NCBI GenBank assembly: GCA_009773995.1 | Contig: VSMY01000008.1 | Location: 1-35,189, forward strand | DNA length: 35,189 nt | Direction: 5' to 3' | DNA from: Oscillibacter sp. | GTDB lineage: Bacteria > Bacillota > Clostridia > Oscillospirales > Oscillospiraceae | Part shown: piece after piece, positions 16,165 to 23,793 of the stretch | Layout of the letters: every line of letters starts with the position of its first letter | How positions within the stretch are numbered: position 1 is the first letter of the stretch | Position numbers and translations under genes: made by a program | The notes under the pieces: model-generated | The model's input: only the letters and a program-made list of their open reading frames with translations | Database searches by the model: none | Told to the model about the DNA's origin: nothing

Positions 16165-16752
16165 ATGTCCATCAATTTTGGAAAAGCGGAATTTGTCCGT
16201 TCCGCCGGGACCAGGGAGCAGTTCCTCTGGGACGGTTTGCCGCAGTTTGCCTTTGCAGGCCGGTCCAACGTGGGAAAGTCCTCGGTCATCAACCGGCTCC
16301 TGGGCCGGAAGAACCTGGCCTATGTGGGCTCTTCCCCAGGGAAGACCACTCAGGTGAACTACTTCCTGGTAGATGGGAAAGCCTACCTGGTGGACCTGCC
16401 GGGCTACGGCTACGCCAAAGTCTCCAAGGCGGAAAAGGAGCGCTGGGGGCGCCTGATGGAAAGCTATTTTCAGGAGGCCCATATCACCACCGGCGTGCTG
16501 ATTGTGGACGCCCGGCACAAGCCGACGGCCAATGATTTGACGATGCACGGCTGGTTTCAGGAAACGGGCTGTCCGGAAATTGTAGTGGCCAACAAGCTGG
16601 ATAAGCTGAAAAAAAGCCAAGTTGACCCGGCTTTGACCTTGATTCGGGAGACCTTGGAGCTGGGGGAGGAGGACGTGCTCCTGCCCTTCTCCGCCGAGAA
16701 GGGAACGGGAAAGGAGGAGCTTATCCGCCTCCTGAACGCCGCTGTGGAGTAA
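16165..16752 (+). CDS. engB: Ribosome biogenesis GTP-binding protein EngB (YsxC/YihA)
   Basis: This small GTPase takes part in 50S assembly and is essential in several bacteria. The 195 residues show G1 GRSNVGKS (32-39), the G2 region GKTTQVNYF (59-67), G3 DLPGYGYAK (77-85) and G4 NKLD (143-146). ATG 16165 follows the purine-rich run GGGAGGGGAAGG. The lon-engB order is conserved in Bacillus and clostridia. The gene is the last of the tig block and faces gpmI, with a shared terminator between them. Confidence 0.95.
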   Translation: MSINFGKAEFVRSAGTREQFLWDGLPQFAFAGRSNVGKSSVINRLLGRKNLAYVGSSPGKTTQVNYFLVDGKAYLVDLPGYGYAKVSKAEKERWGRLMESYFQEAHITTGVLIVDARHKPTANDLTMHGWFQETGCPEIVVANKLDKLKKSQVDPALTLIRETLELGEEDVLLPFSAEKGTGKEELIRLLNAAVE

Positions 16753-16790
16753 AAAAGAAGAGAGCCGCCCGGCGGGGCGGCTCTTCTTTT
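16753..16790. terminator. Bidirectional terminator between engB and gpmI
   Basis: GCCGCCC (16764-16770) pairs with GGGCGGC (16775-16781), and outside a 2-nt bulge AAAAGAAGA pairs with TCTTCTTTT (16782-16790). On the minus strand the stem is followed by six T; on the plus strand by the CTTTTA edge. It serves the convergent genes on both sides. Confidence 0.85.
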
Positions 16791-16801
16791 ATACATGCTG
16801 C

Positions 16802-18319
16802 TTATTGAACAATGAGGGTCTTTCCGTCCATTTCCGGCGGACAGGCCAGGCCCATCACATCCAGCATAGTCGGCGCGATATCGGCAAGCCTTCCGTCGCT
16901 CCGCAGTTCGGATCCCGCGCCGCAGAGAATGAAGGGCACGGGATTCGTGGTGTGGGCGGTCATGGGGCTGCCGTCGGGCTCCACCATCTGTTCCGCGTTT
17001 CCATGGTCGGCGGTAATCATGGCGATGCCTCCCATTTTCAAGGTGGCGTCCACCACCTTGCCCACGCAGGTATCCACGGTTTCCACGGCCTTGACCGCGG
17101 CGTCGAAGATTCCGGTGTGGCCCACCATGTCGCAGTTGGCAAAGTTCAGGATGATCACGTCGTAGGCCCCGGATTCAATGCGCTCCACGCATTTCTCGCA
17201 GACCTCCGGGGCGCTCATCTCCGGCTGGAGGTCGTAGGTGGCTACCTTGGGGGAGGGAACCAGCACCCGGTCCTCGCCGGGGAAGACGGTCTCGCTGCCG
17301 CCGTTGAAGAAGAAGGTCACATGGGCGTATTTCTCCGTCTCCGCGATGCGGAGCTGGGTCATGCCCATTTTGCTGAGGTACTCGCCCAGTCCGTTGTTCA
17401 CCAGCACCCGGGGGAAGGCCACCTCCACGTTGGGCATGGAGGCGTCGTACTCCGTGTTACAGACATAGGTCAGGGGGAAGAACTGCCGGGTGAAGCCGTC
17501 AAACTCCGGGTCCACCAGGGTCCGGGTGATCTCCCGGGCCCGGTCGGGGCGGAAGTTGAAGAAGATGACGCTGTCGTTGTCGGAGATGGATCCGTCGGCG
17601 TCGCAGACCACGGGCTCCACGAACTCGTCGGTGACGCCCTTTTCATAGGATTTTTTCACCGCGTCCACGGGGTCCGGGTTGTTGATGGGGCTCTCGCCAT
17701 AGACCATAGCGTCGTAGGCCTGTTCCACCCGGTCCCAGCGCTTGTCCCGGTCCATGGCGTAGTACCGGCCCATGACCGTGGCAATTTTGCCCACGCCGAT
17801 TTCCTCACACTTGGCGGCGGTCTCCGCCACGAAGCCCGCGCCGGAGGTGGGGGATACGTCCCGCCCGTCCAGGAAGGCGTGGATATAAACCCGGGTAAGC
17901 CCCCTGTCCTTGGCCATTTTCAGCAGGGCGAAGAGATGGGTCAGGTGAGAGTGGACGCCGCCGTCGGACAGGAGACCGAACAGGTGCAGGGCGGACCCAT
18001 TTTCAAGGCACGCGTCCATGGCGTGAATATAGGCGGGATTCCGGAAGAAGCTGCCATCCTCAATGGACCGGGTGATGCGGGGCAGATCCTGGAAAACTAC
18101 CCGGCCGCCGCCGATGTTGGTGTGGCCCACCTCGCTGTTGCCCATCTGCCCGTCGGGAAGACCCACGTCCAGCCCGGAGGCGGAAAGGGTGGTGTGAGCA
18201 AATTCCTGGAAGAAGCCGTCCAGCCGGGGCGTTTTGGCGGTTTTGACGGCGTTTCCCGTTTCTCCGCCGCCGGTCCCGAAGCCGTCCATAATAATCAAAG
18301 TAGTCGGTGTTTTGTTCAT
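16802..18319 (-). CDS. gpmI: 2,3-bisphosphoglycerate-independent phosphoglycerate mutase
   Basis: This Mn-dependent enzyme interconverts 3- and 2-phosphoglycerate in glycolysis. The 505 residues match the family. D12 in IIMDGFG and the phosphorylated S62 in GQMGNSEVGHTNIGGG are the active-site marks; ITADHGNAEQM near the C-terminus supplies further metal ligands. ATG 18319 is preceded by GAGGAGGAGCG on the minus strand. It lies downstream of tpiA, separated by about 160 nt packed with hairpins, and probably shares the tpiA transcript. Mn dependence in relatives links its activity to pH in sporulation, a known property of the family and not visible here. Confidence 0.96.
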   Translation of the reverse strand: MNKTPTTLIIMDGFGTGGGETGNAVKTAKTPRLDGFFQEFAHTTLSASGLDVGLPDGQMGNSEVGHTNIGGGRVVFQDLPRITRSIEDGSFFRNPAYIHAMDACLENGSALHLFGLLSDGGVHSHLTHLFALLKMAKDRGLTRVYIHAFLDGRDVSPTSGAGFVAETAAKCEEIGVGKIATVMGRYYAMDRDKRWDRVEQAYDAMVYGESPINNPDPVDAVKKSYEKGVTDEFVEPVVCDADGSISDNDSVIFFNFRPDRAREITRTLVDPEFDGFTRQFFPLTYVCNTEYDASMPNVEVAFPRVLVNNGLGEYLSKMGMTQLRIAETEKYAHVTFFFNGGSETVFPGEDRVLVPSPKVATYDLQPEMSAPEVCEKCVERIESGAYDVIILNFANCDMVGHTGIFDAAVKAVETVDTCVGKVVDATLKMGGIAMITADHGNAEQMVEPDGSPMTAHTTNPVPFILCGAGSELRSDGRLADIAPTMLDVMGLACPPEMDGKTLIVQ

Positions 18320-18351
18320 TAAACGCTCCTCCTCGGGGGAGAATTGAAATC

Positions 18352-18470
18352 ATTTTCGTGACGACATGTGCGTCACGAAAATTCCCCGACTCGTGCGCCT
18401 GGGGCGCACACACCAGAGACCGATGTCACTGGCGTGGGGGAATCCAAAGGGGGGACATAGTCCCCCCTTT
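18352..18470 (-). other. Three consecutive hairpins between tpiA and gpmI
   Basis: Perfect inverted repeats are: 18352-18363 with 18371-18382 (12 bp, ATTTTCGTGACG arm, 7-nt loop), 18393-18399 with 18403-18409 (GTGCGCC arm, 3-nt loop) and 18446-18456 with 18460-18470 (AAAGGGGGGAC arm, 3-nt loop). On the tpiA transcript the last is met first and ends in only UUU, so it may be a leaky terminator. The array could set the ratio of tpiA to gpmI by attenuation or mRNA protection. Confidence 0.6.
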
Positions 18471-18479
18471 GAGACAAAG

Positions 18480-19253
<774 letters not shown>

Positions 19254-19332
19254 GATGTTCAAAACTCCTTTATATTTATGTTTTCGCATGGACGGGCGGA
19301 AAGCCCGTGGGAAAGCTGAGAAGCAATCAACT

Positions 19333-19363
19333 ATTATATAGCCGAATGAGGGGAAAATGTCAA
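19333..19363 (-). promoter_or_regulatory. Promoter of tpiA-gpmI
   Basis: On the minus strand TTGACA (19363-19358) is consensus. It is followed after 17 nt by TATATA (19340-19335) or after 19 nt by TATAAT (19338-19333). The leader then contains an ACGGGC/GCCCGT hairpin (19308-19292) before the ribosome site. Confidence 0.75.
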
Positions 19364-19408
19364 GGGCACAGAGGACTTTTTCTGAACTTTTTCCTCAAAA
19401 AGAGGGCG

Positions 19409-20677
19409 TCAGGCATCCAACAGGCACGCCACGCCGGGCAGCTCCTTGCCCTCCAGGAACTCCAGGGAGGCTCCGCCGCCGGTGGAGATGTGGCTCATCT
19501 TGTCGGCGTAGCCCAGCTGTTCCACCGCCGCCGCGCTGTCTCCGCCGCCGATGACGGTGATGGCGGAGGTTTTGCTCAGGGCCTCGGCCATGGCCTCGGT
19601 GCCCTTGGCGAAGGCGGGGAACTCAAACACGCCCATGGGGCCGTTCCAAATGACGGTGCCCGCGCCGGCCACGGCGTCGCAGTAGAGCTTGACCGTCTCG
19701 GGCCCGATGTCCAGGCCCTGCCAGCCGTCGGGAATCTCGCCGGCCTTGACGACCTGCATCTTGGCGTCGGGGGCGAACTTGTCGCCGCAGACGGTGTCCA
19801 GGGGCAGGAGGAACTTCACGCCCTTTTCCGCGGCCTTGGCAATCATCTCCTTGGAGTAGTCCAGCCAGTCGGCCTCCAGCAGGCTGTCGCCCACCTTTCC
19901 GCCCTGGGCGGCGGAGAAGGTGTAGGACATGCCGCCGCCGATGATGATGGTGTCGGCGACTTCCAGCAGATTGTTGATGACCCCGATTTTCGAGGAGACC
20001 TTGGCTCCGCCCAGGATGGCCACCAGAGGCCGCTTGGGATTGGCAATCGCCCCGCCCAGGAAGTCCAGCTCCTTCTGAATCAGGAAGCCGGAGACGGCGG
20101 GCAGAAAATCGGCCACGCCGGCGGTGGAGGCGTGGGCCCGGTGCACCGCGCCGAAGGCGTCGGACACGTAGACCTCGGCCATGGAGGCCATGGCCTTGGC
20201 CAGCTCCGGATCGTTCTTGGTCTCGCCTTTTTCAAAGCGGGTGTTTTCCAGCAGCAGAATCTCGCCGGGCTTCAGGGCGGCGGCCTTGGCCTTGGCGTCC
20301 TCGCCCACCACGTCGGCGGCCATAGAGACGTCCTTGCCCAGCAGCTCGCCCAGGCGCTTAGCCACGGGGGCCAGGCTCAGCTTCGCCAGGGATTTCTTCC
20401 ACTTTTCCTCGGTGAGGGAGGCGGGGTCCTTGCCCTTTTCCGTCTGCTTCTTGACCCACTTTTCAAAGCTGGCCTCGGGCTTGCCCAGATGGGAGCAGGC
20501 GATGACGGCGGCGCCTTGCTCCAGCAGGTACTGGATGGTGGGCAGGGCGGCCACAATGCGCTTATCGCTGGTGATCGCGCCGGTTTCCTTGTCCTGGGGG
20601 ACGTTGAAATCGCAGCGGAGCAGCACTTTCTTTCCGGCCACTTCCACATCCTTGACGGTCTTCTTGTTGTAATTCAT
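19409..20677 (-). CDS. pgk: Phosphoglycerate kinase
   Basis: PGK makes ATP from 1,3-bisphosphoglycerate. The protein has 422 residues, about 20 more than the shortest family members. Substrate-binding motifs LLRCDFNVPQ and CSHLGKPE are at the N-terminus, ENTRFEKGE and GGAKVSSKIGV in the middle, and the nucleotide-binding glycine-rich GGGDSAAAV and STGGGASLEFLEGKELPG at the C-terminus. The ATG follows AGGAGGAG on the minus strand. It stands between trmL (upstream, 50 nt) and tpiA; the gap and eno genes often found in such clusters are not in the window. Confidence 0.97.
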   Translation of the reverse strand: MNYNKKTVKDVEVAGKKVLLRCDFNVPQDKETGAITSDKRIVAALPTIQYLLEQGAAVIACSHLGKPEASFEKWVKKQTEKGKDPASLTEEKWKKSLAKLSLAPVAKRLGELLGKDVSMAADVVGEDAKAKAAALKPGEILLLENTRFEKGETKNDPELAKAMASMAEVYVSDAFGAVHRAHASTAGVADFLPAVSGFLIQKELDFLGGAIANPKRPLVAILGGAKVSSKIGVINNLLEVADTIIIGGGMSYTFSAAQGGKVGDSLLEADWLDYSKEMIAKAAEKGVKFLLPLDTVCGDKFAPDAKMQVVKAGEIPDGWQGLDIGPETVKLYCDAVAGAGTVIWNGPMGVFEFPAFAKGTEAMAEALSKTSAITVIGGGDSAAAVEQLGYADKMSHISTGGGASLEFLEGKELPGVACLLDA

Positions 20678-20710
20678 CTCAGGACTCCTCCTAAAAAGAA
20701 CTTAATTTCT

Positions 20711-20724
20711 CGGCGCGAACGCCG
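20711..20724 (-). other. UUCG-type hairpin between trmL and pgk
   Basis: On the minus strand CGGCG-TTCG-CGCCG forms a 5-bp stem with a stable UUCG tetraloop, 3 nt after the trmL stop codon. No U-tract follows. It may mark the trmL mRNA end or insulate pgk. Confidence 0.45.
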
Positions 20725-20726
20725 GT

Positions 20727-21236
20727 TTAAACATCATCACGGGCCATTTCCCCCGTTCCCAGCAGGCCGGAAAAGCCGGTTTGCCGCAGGGCCTCGTACA
20801 CGCAGACGGCAACGGTGTTGCTCAGATTTAAAGACCTGGCTTCATTTACCATGGGCAGGCGGACGCAGCGGTCCCGGAACCGCTCCCGGAAGGGGAGGGG
20901 CAGTCCGGCGGTCTCCTTGCCGAAGAAGAGCCAGCTGTCCGCCGTGAATTTCGCCTCCGTGTAAGGCCGGGGGGCCTTGGTGGTGGTGAGCCAGAGGTCC
21001 GAAGCGGCCTCGGGGCGGCGGCGGAAGAGGTCCTCCAGATTTTCGTAGTCCGAGACCTCCACCAGGGGCCAGTAATCCAGGCCGCAGCGCTTCATGTTCC
21101 GCCGGACGGCCTCCTGGGAGATATCGAAGCCCAGAGGCCGGACCAGGTGAAGGCTGGAGCCGGTGGCGGCGCAGGTGCGGGCGATATTCCCGCAATTTTG
21201 GGGAATCTCCGGTTCCACCAGCACGACGTGCAGCAT
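20727..21236 (-). CDS. trmL: tRNA (cytidine(34)-2'-O)-methyltransferase TrmL (SPOUT family)
   Basis: TrmL 2'-O-methylates the wobble nucleotide of certain leucine tRNAs. The 169 residues show the SPOUT markers: VLVEPEIPQNCGNIARTCAA at the N-terminus, LFFGKETAGLP in the middle and the trefoil-knot end VRLPMVNEARSLNLSNTVAV. ATG 21236 follows GGGAGGA. A well-formed promoter lies upstream. It is the first gene before pgk. Substrate identity is inferred from close similarity to TrmL (YibK) rather than longer SPOUT relatives. Confidence 0.93.
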   Translation of the reverse strand: MLHVVLVEPEIPQNCGNIARTCAATGSSLHLVRPLGFDISQEAVRRNMKRCGLDYWPLVEVSDYENLEDLFRRRPEAASDLWLTTTKAPRPYTEAKFTADSWLFFGKETAGLPLPFRERFRDRCVRLPMVNEARSLNLSNTVAVCVYEALRQTGFSGLLGTGEMARDDV

Positions 21237-21267
21237 AGGTCCTCCCGCTTTCTCTCAGAATAGTGTT

Positions 21268-21296
21268 ATTGTAATCCATTACGTGAACAAATTCAA
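21268..21296 (-). promoter_or_regulatory. Promoter of trmL(-pgk)
   Basis: On the minus strand TTGAAT (21296-21291), a 17-nt spacer and TACAAT (21273-21268) lie 32 nt before the trmL start. No other convincing pgk promoter is seen in the 50 nt before pgk, so this promoter may also serve pgk. Confidence 0.65.
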
Positions 21297-21507
21297 CTGT
21301 ATTCTTTGAAAAAATTACATTTTTGAGTAAAACATACCAGAGGGAAAAAGCAAATTCTGCGAAACGCCGAAAATCCCAGGGAGATTTGGGGCCTTTTCCC
21401 CTTTTTTCCGTAAGCTCTGACAAAAAAGAACAAGAAACAGGAAAAGATTTGGAAAAAATTCTAGGGACAAATTCTGCTCAACCACTGGATTTTCCCTAAA
21501 AGTTTGA

Positions 21508-21513
21508 TATAAT
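21508..21513 (+). promoter_or_regulatory. Extended -10 promoter before the GlmU-like gene and prs
   Basis: TATAAT preceded by TGA gives an extended -10 (TGATATAAT). The -35 position reads CTGGAT, a poor match, as is usual for extended -10 promoters. The ribosome site AGGAGGGGGAG follows about 27 nt later. Confidence 0.6.
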
Positions 21514-21554
21514 GGATTTGTCTTTAGTAAAAATGTGCAAAGGAGGGGGAGTTT

Positions 21555-22037
21555 ATGAGCCGCGTGAAGCAGGCCGTCCTGATTTTTGAGGAAGACGCCG
21601 CCGTTCCGGCGGGCGCCAAGCCGCTGATGCTGGAAACCGTACTGTCCCGTCCCATCCTGTCCTGGGTATGCGACCGATTGCGGGCCGAAGGCGTTCAGCG
21701 GCTTTTCGCTGTCTGCGGGCTCCGGTTTGCGGAGGAGGTCCGCGGGCTCCTGCCCCGGCCGGCCCAGGTTTCCGAACAGTGGACGGACCTGGAGGCGTTT
21801 CTGGATACGGACGATCCGGCGCTGGTGCTTCCCCGGGCCGCGTTCCCCATGGAGGAGGCCGGGCCGGGCTTCGCCTACGCCGCCCCGGGCCGGGAGCTCC
21901 GGGAGACCTGGCGGGTGAAGATGACCAACAGCGTCCAGGGCGCGGAGCTGGTTTCCGGCTGGCTGCCGGTCTACGGACCGGAGACCGTGGCTGAGATCGA
22001 GGCGCTGCTGCGGAAGAGGGAGAAGGGAAACGAGTAA
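21555..22037 (+). CDS. Short GlmU-like nucleotidyltransferase remnant
   Basis: The 160-residue product resembles the first part of a sugar nucleotidyltransferase. QAVLIFEEDAAVPAGAKPLMLETVLSRPILSWVCDRL occupies the place of the start of GlmU, but the diagnostic LAAGxGTRM loop is replaced by acidic IFEEDAAVP, so nucleotide binding is unlikely. Residues beyond about 135 look like the VQGAELVSGWLPVYGPETV insertion of GlmU homologues. The left-handed helix acetyltransferase half is absent. AGGAGGGGGAG precedes the ATG. It stands directly upstream of prs, the place where Bacillus subtilis has glmU (gcaD). I infer a shrunken GlmU paralogue kept for a non-catalytic role; the frame is intact. The similarity is by eye only. 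Confidence 0.6.
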   Translation: MSRVKQAVLIFEEDAAVPAGAKPLMLETVLSRPILSWVCDRLRAEGVQRLFAVCGLRFAEEVRGLLPRPAQVSEQWTDLEAFLDTDDPALVLPRAAFPMEEAGPGFAYAAPGRELRETWRVKMTNSVQGAELVSGWLPVYGPETVAEIEALLRKREKGNE

Positions 22038-22041
22038 ATCA

Positions 22042-22091
22042 GTCCAATGGTGCAATTGGACAAAAAATAAAATGACCGGCGGCCCGGTCAT
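22042..22091 (+). other. Two hairpins in the prs leader
   Basis: GTCCAAT (22042-22048)/ATTGGAC (22055-22061) and ATGACCGG (22072-22079)/CCGGTCAT (22084-22091) are perfect stems with 6- and 4-nt loops. The second ends 20 nt before the prs ATG. Neither has a U-tract. They could tune translation of prs, whose ribosome site is weak. Confidence 0.5.
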
Positions 22092-22111
22092 GGAAAGAGA
22101 GCGTTTAGGAT

Positions 22112-23068
22112 ATGATTTCACACGGGAAAGATATCAAGGTGTTCTCCGGCAACGCGAACCTGAAGCTGGCGAAGGAAATCTGCGCGCAGATGGGCACGAA
22201 GCTGGGGGAAGCCGAGGTCGGCGCCTTCTCCGACGGCGAGGTGTTTGTCTCCCTGTATGAGACCGTCCGGGGCAGCGATGTTTTCGTGGTCCAGCCCACT
22301 TGCAGCCCGGTCAATAACAACCTGATGGAGCTGCTCATTATTATCGACGCGCTGAAGCGGGCCTCCGCGGGCCGCATCACCGCCGTCATCCCCTATTACG
22401 GCTACGCCCGGCAGGACCGGAAGGCCAAGGCCCGGGACCCCATCACCGCCAAGCTGGTGGCCAACATGATCACCGCCGCCGGGGCGGATCGGGTGCTGAC
22501 CATGGACCTCCACGCCGCCCAGATCCAGGGCTTCTTCGATATCCCAGTGGACAATCTGGCGGGCAATCCCATCTTCGTGGATTACTACGCCAAGAAGTTC
22601 GGCGGCAGCTGCGAGAATATGGTGGTGGTATCCCCGGACGTGGGTTCCGTCTCCCGGGCCCGGGCCTTCGCCCAGAAGCTGCACATGCAGCTGGCTATCG
22701 TGGACAAACGCCGCCAGCGGGCCAACCAGTGCGAGGTCATGAACGTCATCGGCGACGTGGAGGGCCGGGACTGCATTTTGTTTGACGACCTGGTGGACAC
22801 CGGCGGGTCCCTCTGCAACGCCGCCCAGGCCCTGATGGACAACGGGGCCCACAGCGTCCACGCCTGCGCCTCCCACGGCGTGCTCTCCGGTCCGGCCATC
22901 GACCGGATCAACGCCAGCCCCATCCAGGAGCTGGCTCTGCTGGACACCATTCCGGCCATCCAGCCGGAGCTGAGCAGCAAGGTGAAGTATCTCTCGGTAG
23001 CTCCTATGTTCTGCGAGGCCATCGAGCGGGTCTATCAGGAGGTCTCCATCTCCAAGCTGTTCCGCTGA
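22112..23068 (+). CDS. prs: Ribose-phosphate pyrophosphokinase (PRPP synthetase)
   Basis: Prs makes PRPP from ribose 5-phosphate and ATP for nucleotide, His, Trp and NAD synthesis. The 318 residues are standard for class I. Visible motifs are KVFSGNANLKLA at the start, YGYARQDRKAKARDPI (flexible ATP loop), DLHAAQIQGFFDIPVDNL and the PRPP-binding FDDLVDTGGSLCNAA. ATG 22112 has only a weak purine run (GGAAAGAGAG) about 10 nt upstream, despite the expected high need for this enzyme. It lies 74 nt after the GlmU-like gene and before pth. Confidence 0.96.
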   Translation: MISHGKDIKVFSGNANLKLAKEICAQMGTKLGEAEVGAFSDGEVFVSLYETVRGSDVFVVQPTCSPVNNNLMELLIIIDALKRASAGRITAVIPYYGYARQDRKAKARDPITAKLVANMITAAGADRVLTMDLHAAQIQGFFDIPVDNLAGNPIFVDYYAKKFGGSCENMVVVSPDVGSVSRARAFAQKLHMQLAIVDKRRQRANQCEVMNVIGDVEGRDCILFDDLVDTGGSLCNAAQALMDNGAHSVHACASHGVLSGPAIDRINASPIQELALLDTIPAIQPELSSKVKYLSVAPMFCEAIERVYQEVSISKLFR

Positions 23069-23102
23069 GACCGGCGTCCATATTCTATAGACCAGCCAAC
23101 CA

Positions 23103-23129
23103 AGGCGGGGAAGCGTTGCTTCCCCGCCT
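23103..23129 (+). terminator. Strong hairpin between prs and pth, without U-tract
   Basis: AGGCGGGGAAGC and GCTTCCCCGCCT are perfect 12-bp arms with a 3-nt loop (GTT), 34 nt after the prs stop. The downstream bases AAGTGGG contain no U-tract. It is placed where a terminator is expected, but may instead protect the prs mRNA 3' end. Confidence 0.55.
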
Positions 23130-23185
23130 AAGTGGGTTATCCGGATTTGTCGAATTTTGTGTTTGCTTAGAAAGGCGGGACCGAT

Positions 23186-23776
23186 ATGCTGTTTGGAAAC
23201 AAGGGAGGCTCCTCTGTGGAGTGGCTGATCGCGGGGCTGGGGAATCCCGGCTCCAAGTATGAGAACACCCGGCACAACATGGGCTTCCGCACCGTGGAGC
23301 TGCTGGCGGAGCAAAAAGGCGTGAAGCTGAACAAGGTGAAATTCAAGTCCGCCTACAACCTGATGGAGTTCGCCGGGGCCCGGTGCCTGGTGATGAAGCC
23401 CCAGACCTATATGAACCTCTCCGGCGAGGCGGTGCGGGAGGCGGCCCAGTTCTACAAGATTCCTCCGGACCGCGTGCTGGTGATTTATGACGACGTGTCC
23501 CTGCCTGTGGGAAAGCTGCGGGTCCGGCCCACGGGCTCCGCCGGGGGGCACAATGGCATTAAAAATATCATTGCCCACCTGGGAAGCCAGGATTTTCCCC
23601 GGATCAAAATCGGCACCGGAGCCCCGGAGGACAAGGACGGCATGATCGACTGGGTCATCGGCGTCCCCTCCCAGAAAGAGCGGGAGGTCCTTCTGGAAGC
23701 CTTCCGGCGGGCCATTGAGGCGGCGGCGTGCGTCATCGAGCACGGCTGCCAGAGGGCGATGAACGACTTTAATTGA
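23186..23776 (+). CDS. pth: Peptidyl-tRNA hydrolase
   Basis: Pth recycles tRNA from peptidyl-tRNA that drops off ribosomes. Key residues are N20 and H30 in GLGNPGSKYENTRHN, the QTYMNLSG motif, and YDDVSLPVGKLRVRPTG followed by GGHNGIKNI. With ATG 23186 the protein has 196 residues and about ten more at the N-terminus than many homologues. GTG 23216, preceded by GGGAGG (23203-23208) at 7 nt, would give the classical start (186 residues). I keep the ATG, behind AAAGGCGGG, because related clostridial proteins have a similar extension, but both are possible. It ends 17 nt before mfd. Confidence 0.95.
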   Translation: MLFGNKGGSSVEWLIAGLGNPGSKYENTRHNMGFRTVELLAEQKGVKLNKVKFKSAYNLMEFAGARCLVMKPQTYMNLSGEAVREAAQFYKIPPDRVLVIYDDVSLPVGKLRVRPTGSAGGHNGIKNIIAHLGSQDFPRIKIGTGAPEDKDGMIDWVIGVPSQKEREVLLEAFRRAIEAAACVIEHGCQRAMNDFN

Positions 23777-23793
23777 TTGCAAAGGGAGCTGCC

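Larger units (their letters stand above)
21237..21554. other. AT-rich divergent intergenic region between trmL and the GlmU-like gene
   Basis: This stretch of 318 bases carries the two outward promoters listed separately. The middle (about 21300-21500) is poor in G+C and rich in A-tracts, unlike the rest of the window. I see no further gene, RNA structure or clear repeat in it. The A-tracts may be intrinsically curved DNA upstream of both promoters. Confidence 0.6.

Noticed and set aside
11683..16620. Uninterrupted minus-strand reading frame of about 1645 codons across clpP, clpX, lon and engB
   Set aside because: All four genes lie in the same plus-strand frame, and high third-position G+C suppresses stops in the opposite frame. 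It crosses the spacers by chance, has no family motifs and lies antisense to secure genes.
16805..18322. Plus-strand open frame covering exactly gpmI
   Set aside because: Mirror frame of gpmI, with no ribosome site and no recognisable domain.
21300..21500. Hidden small gene or ncRNA in the AT-rich region
   Set aside because: No open frame with a ribosome site and no convincing stem or terminator was found; the A-tracts fit promoter-upstream DNA.
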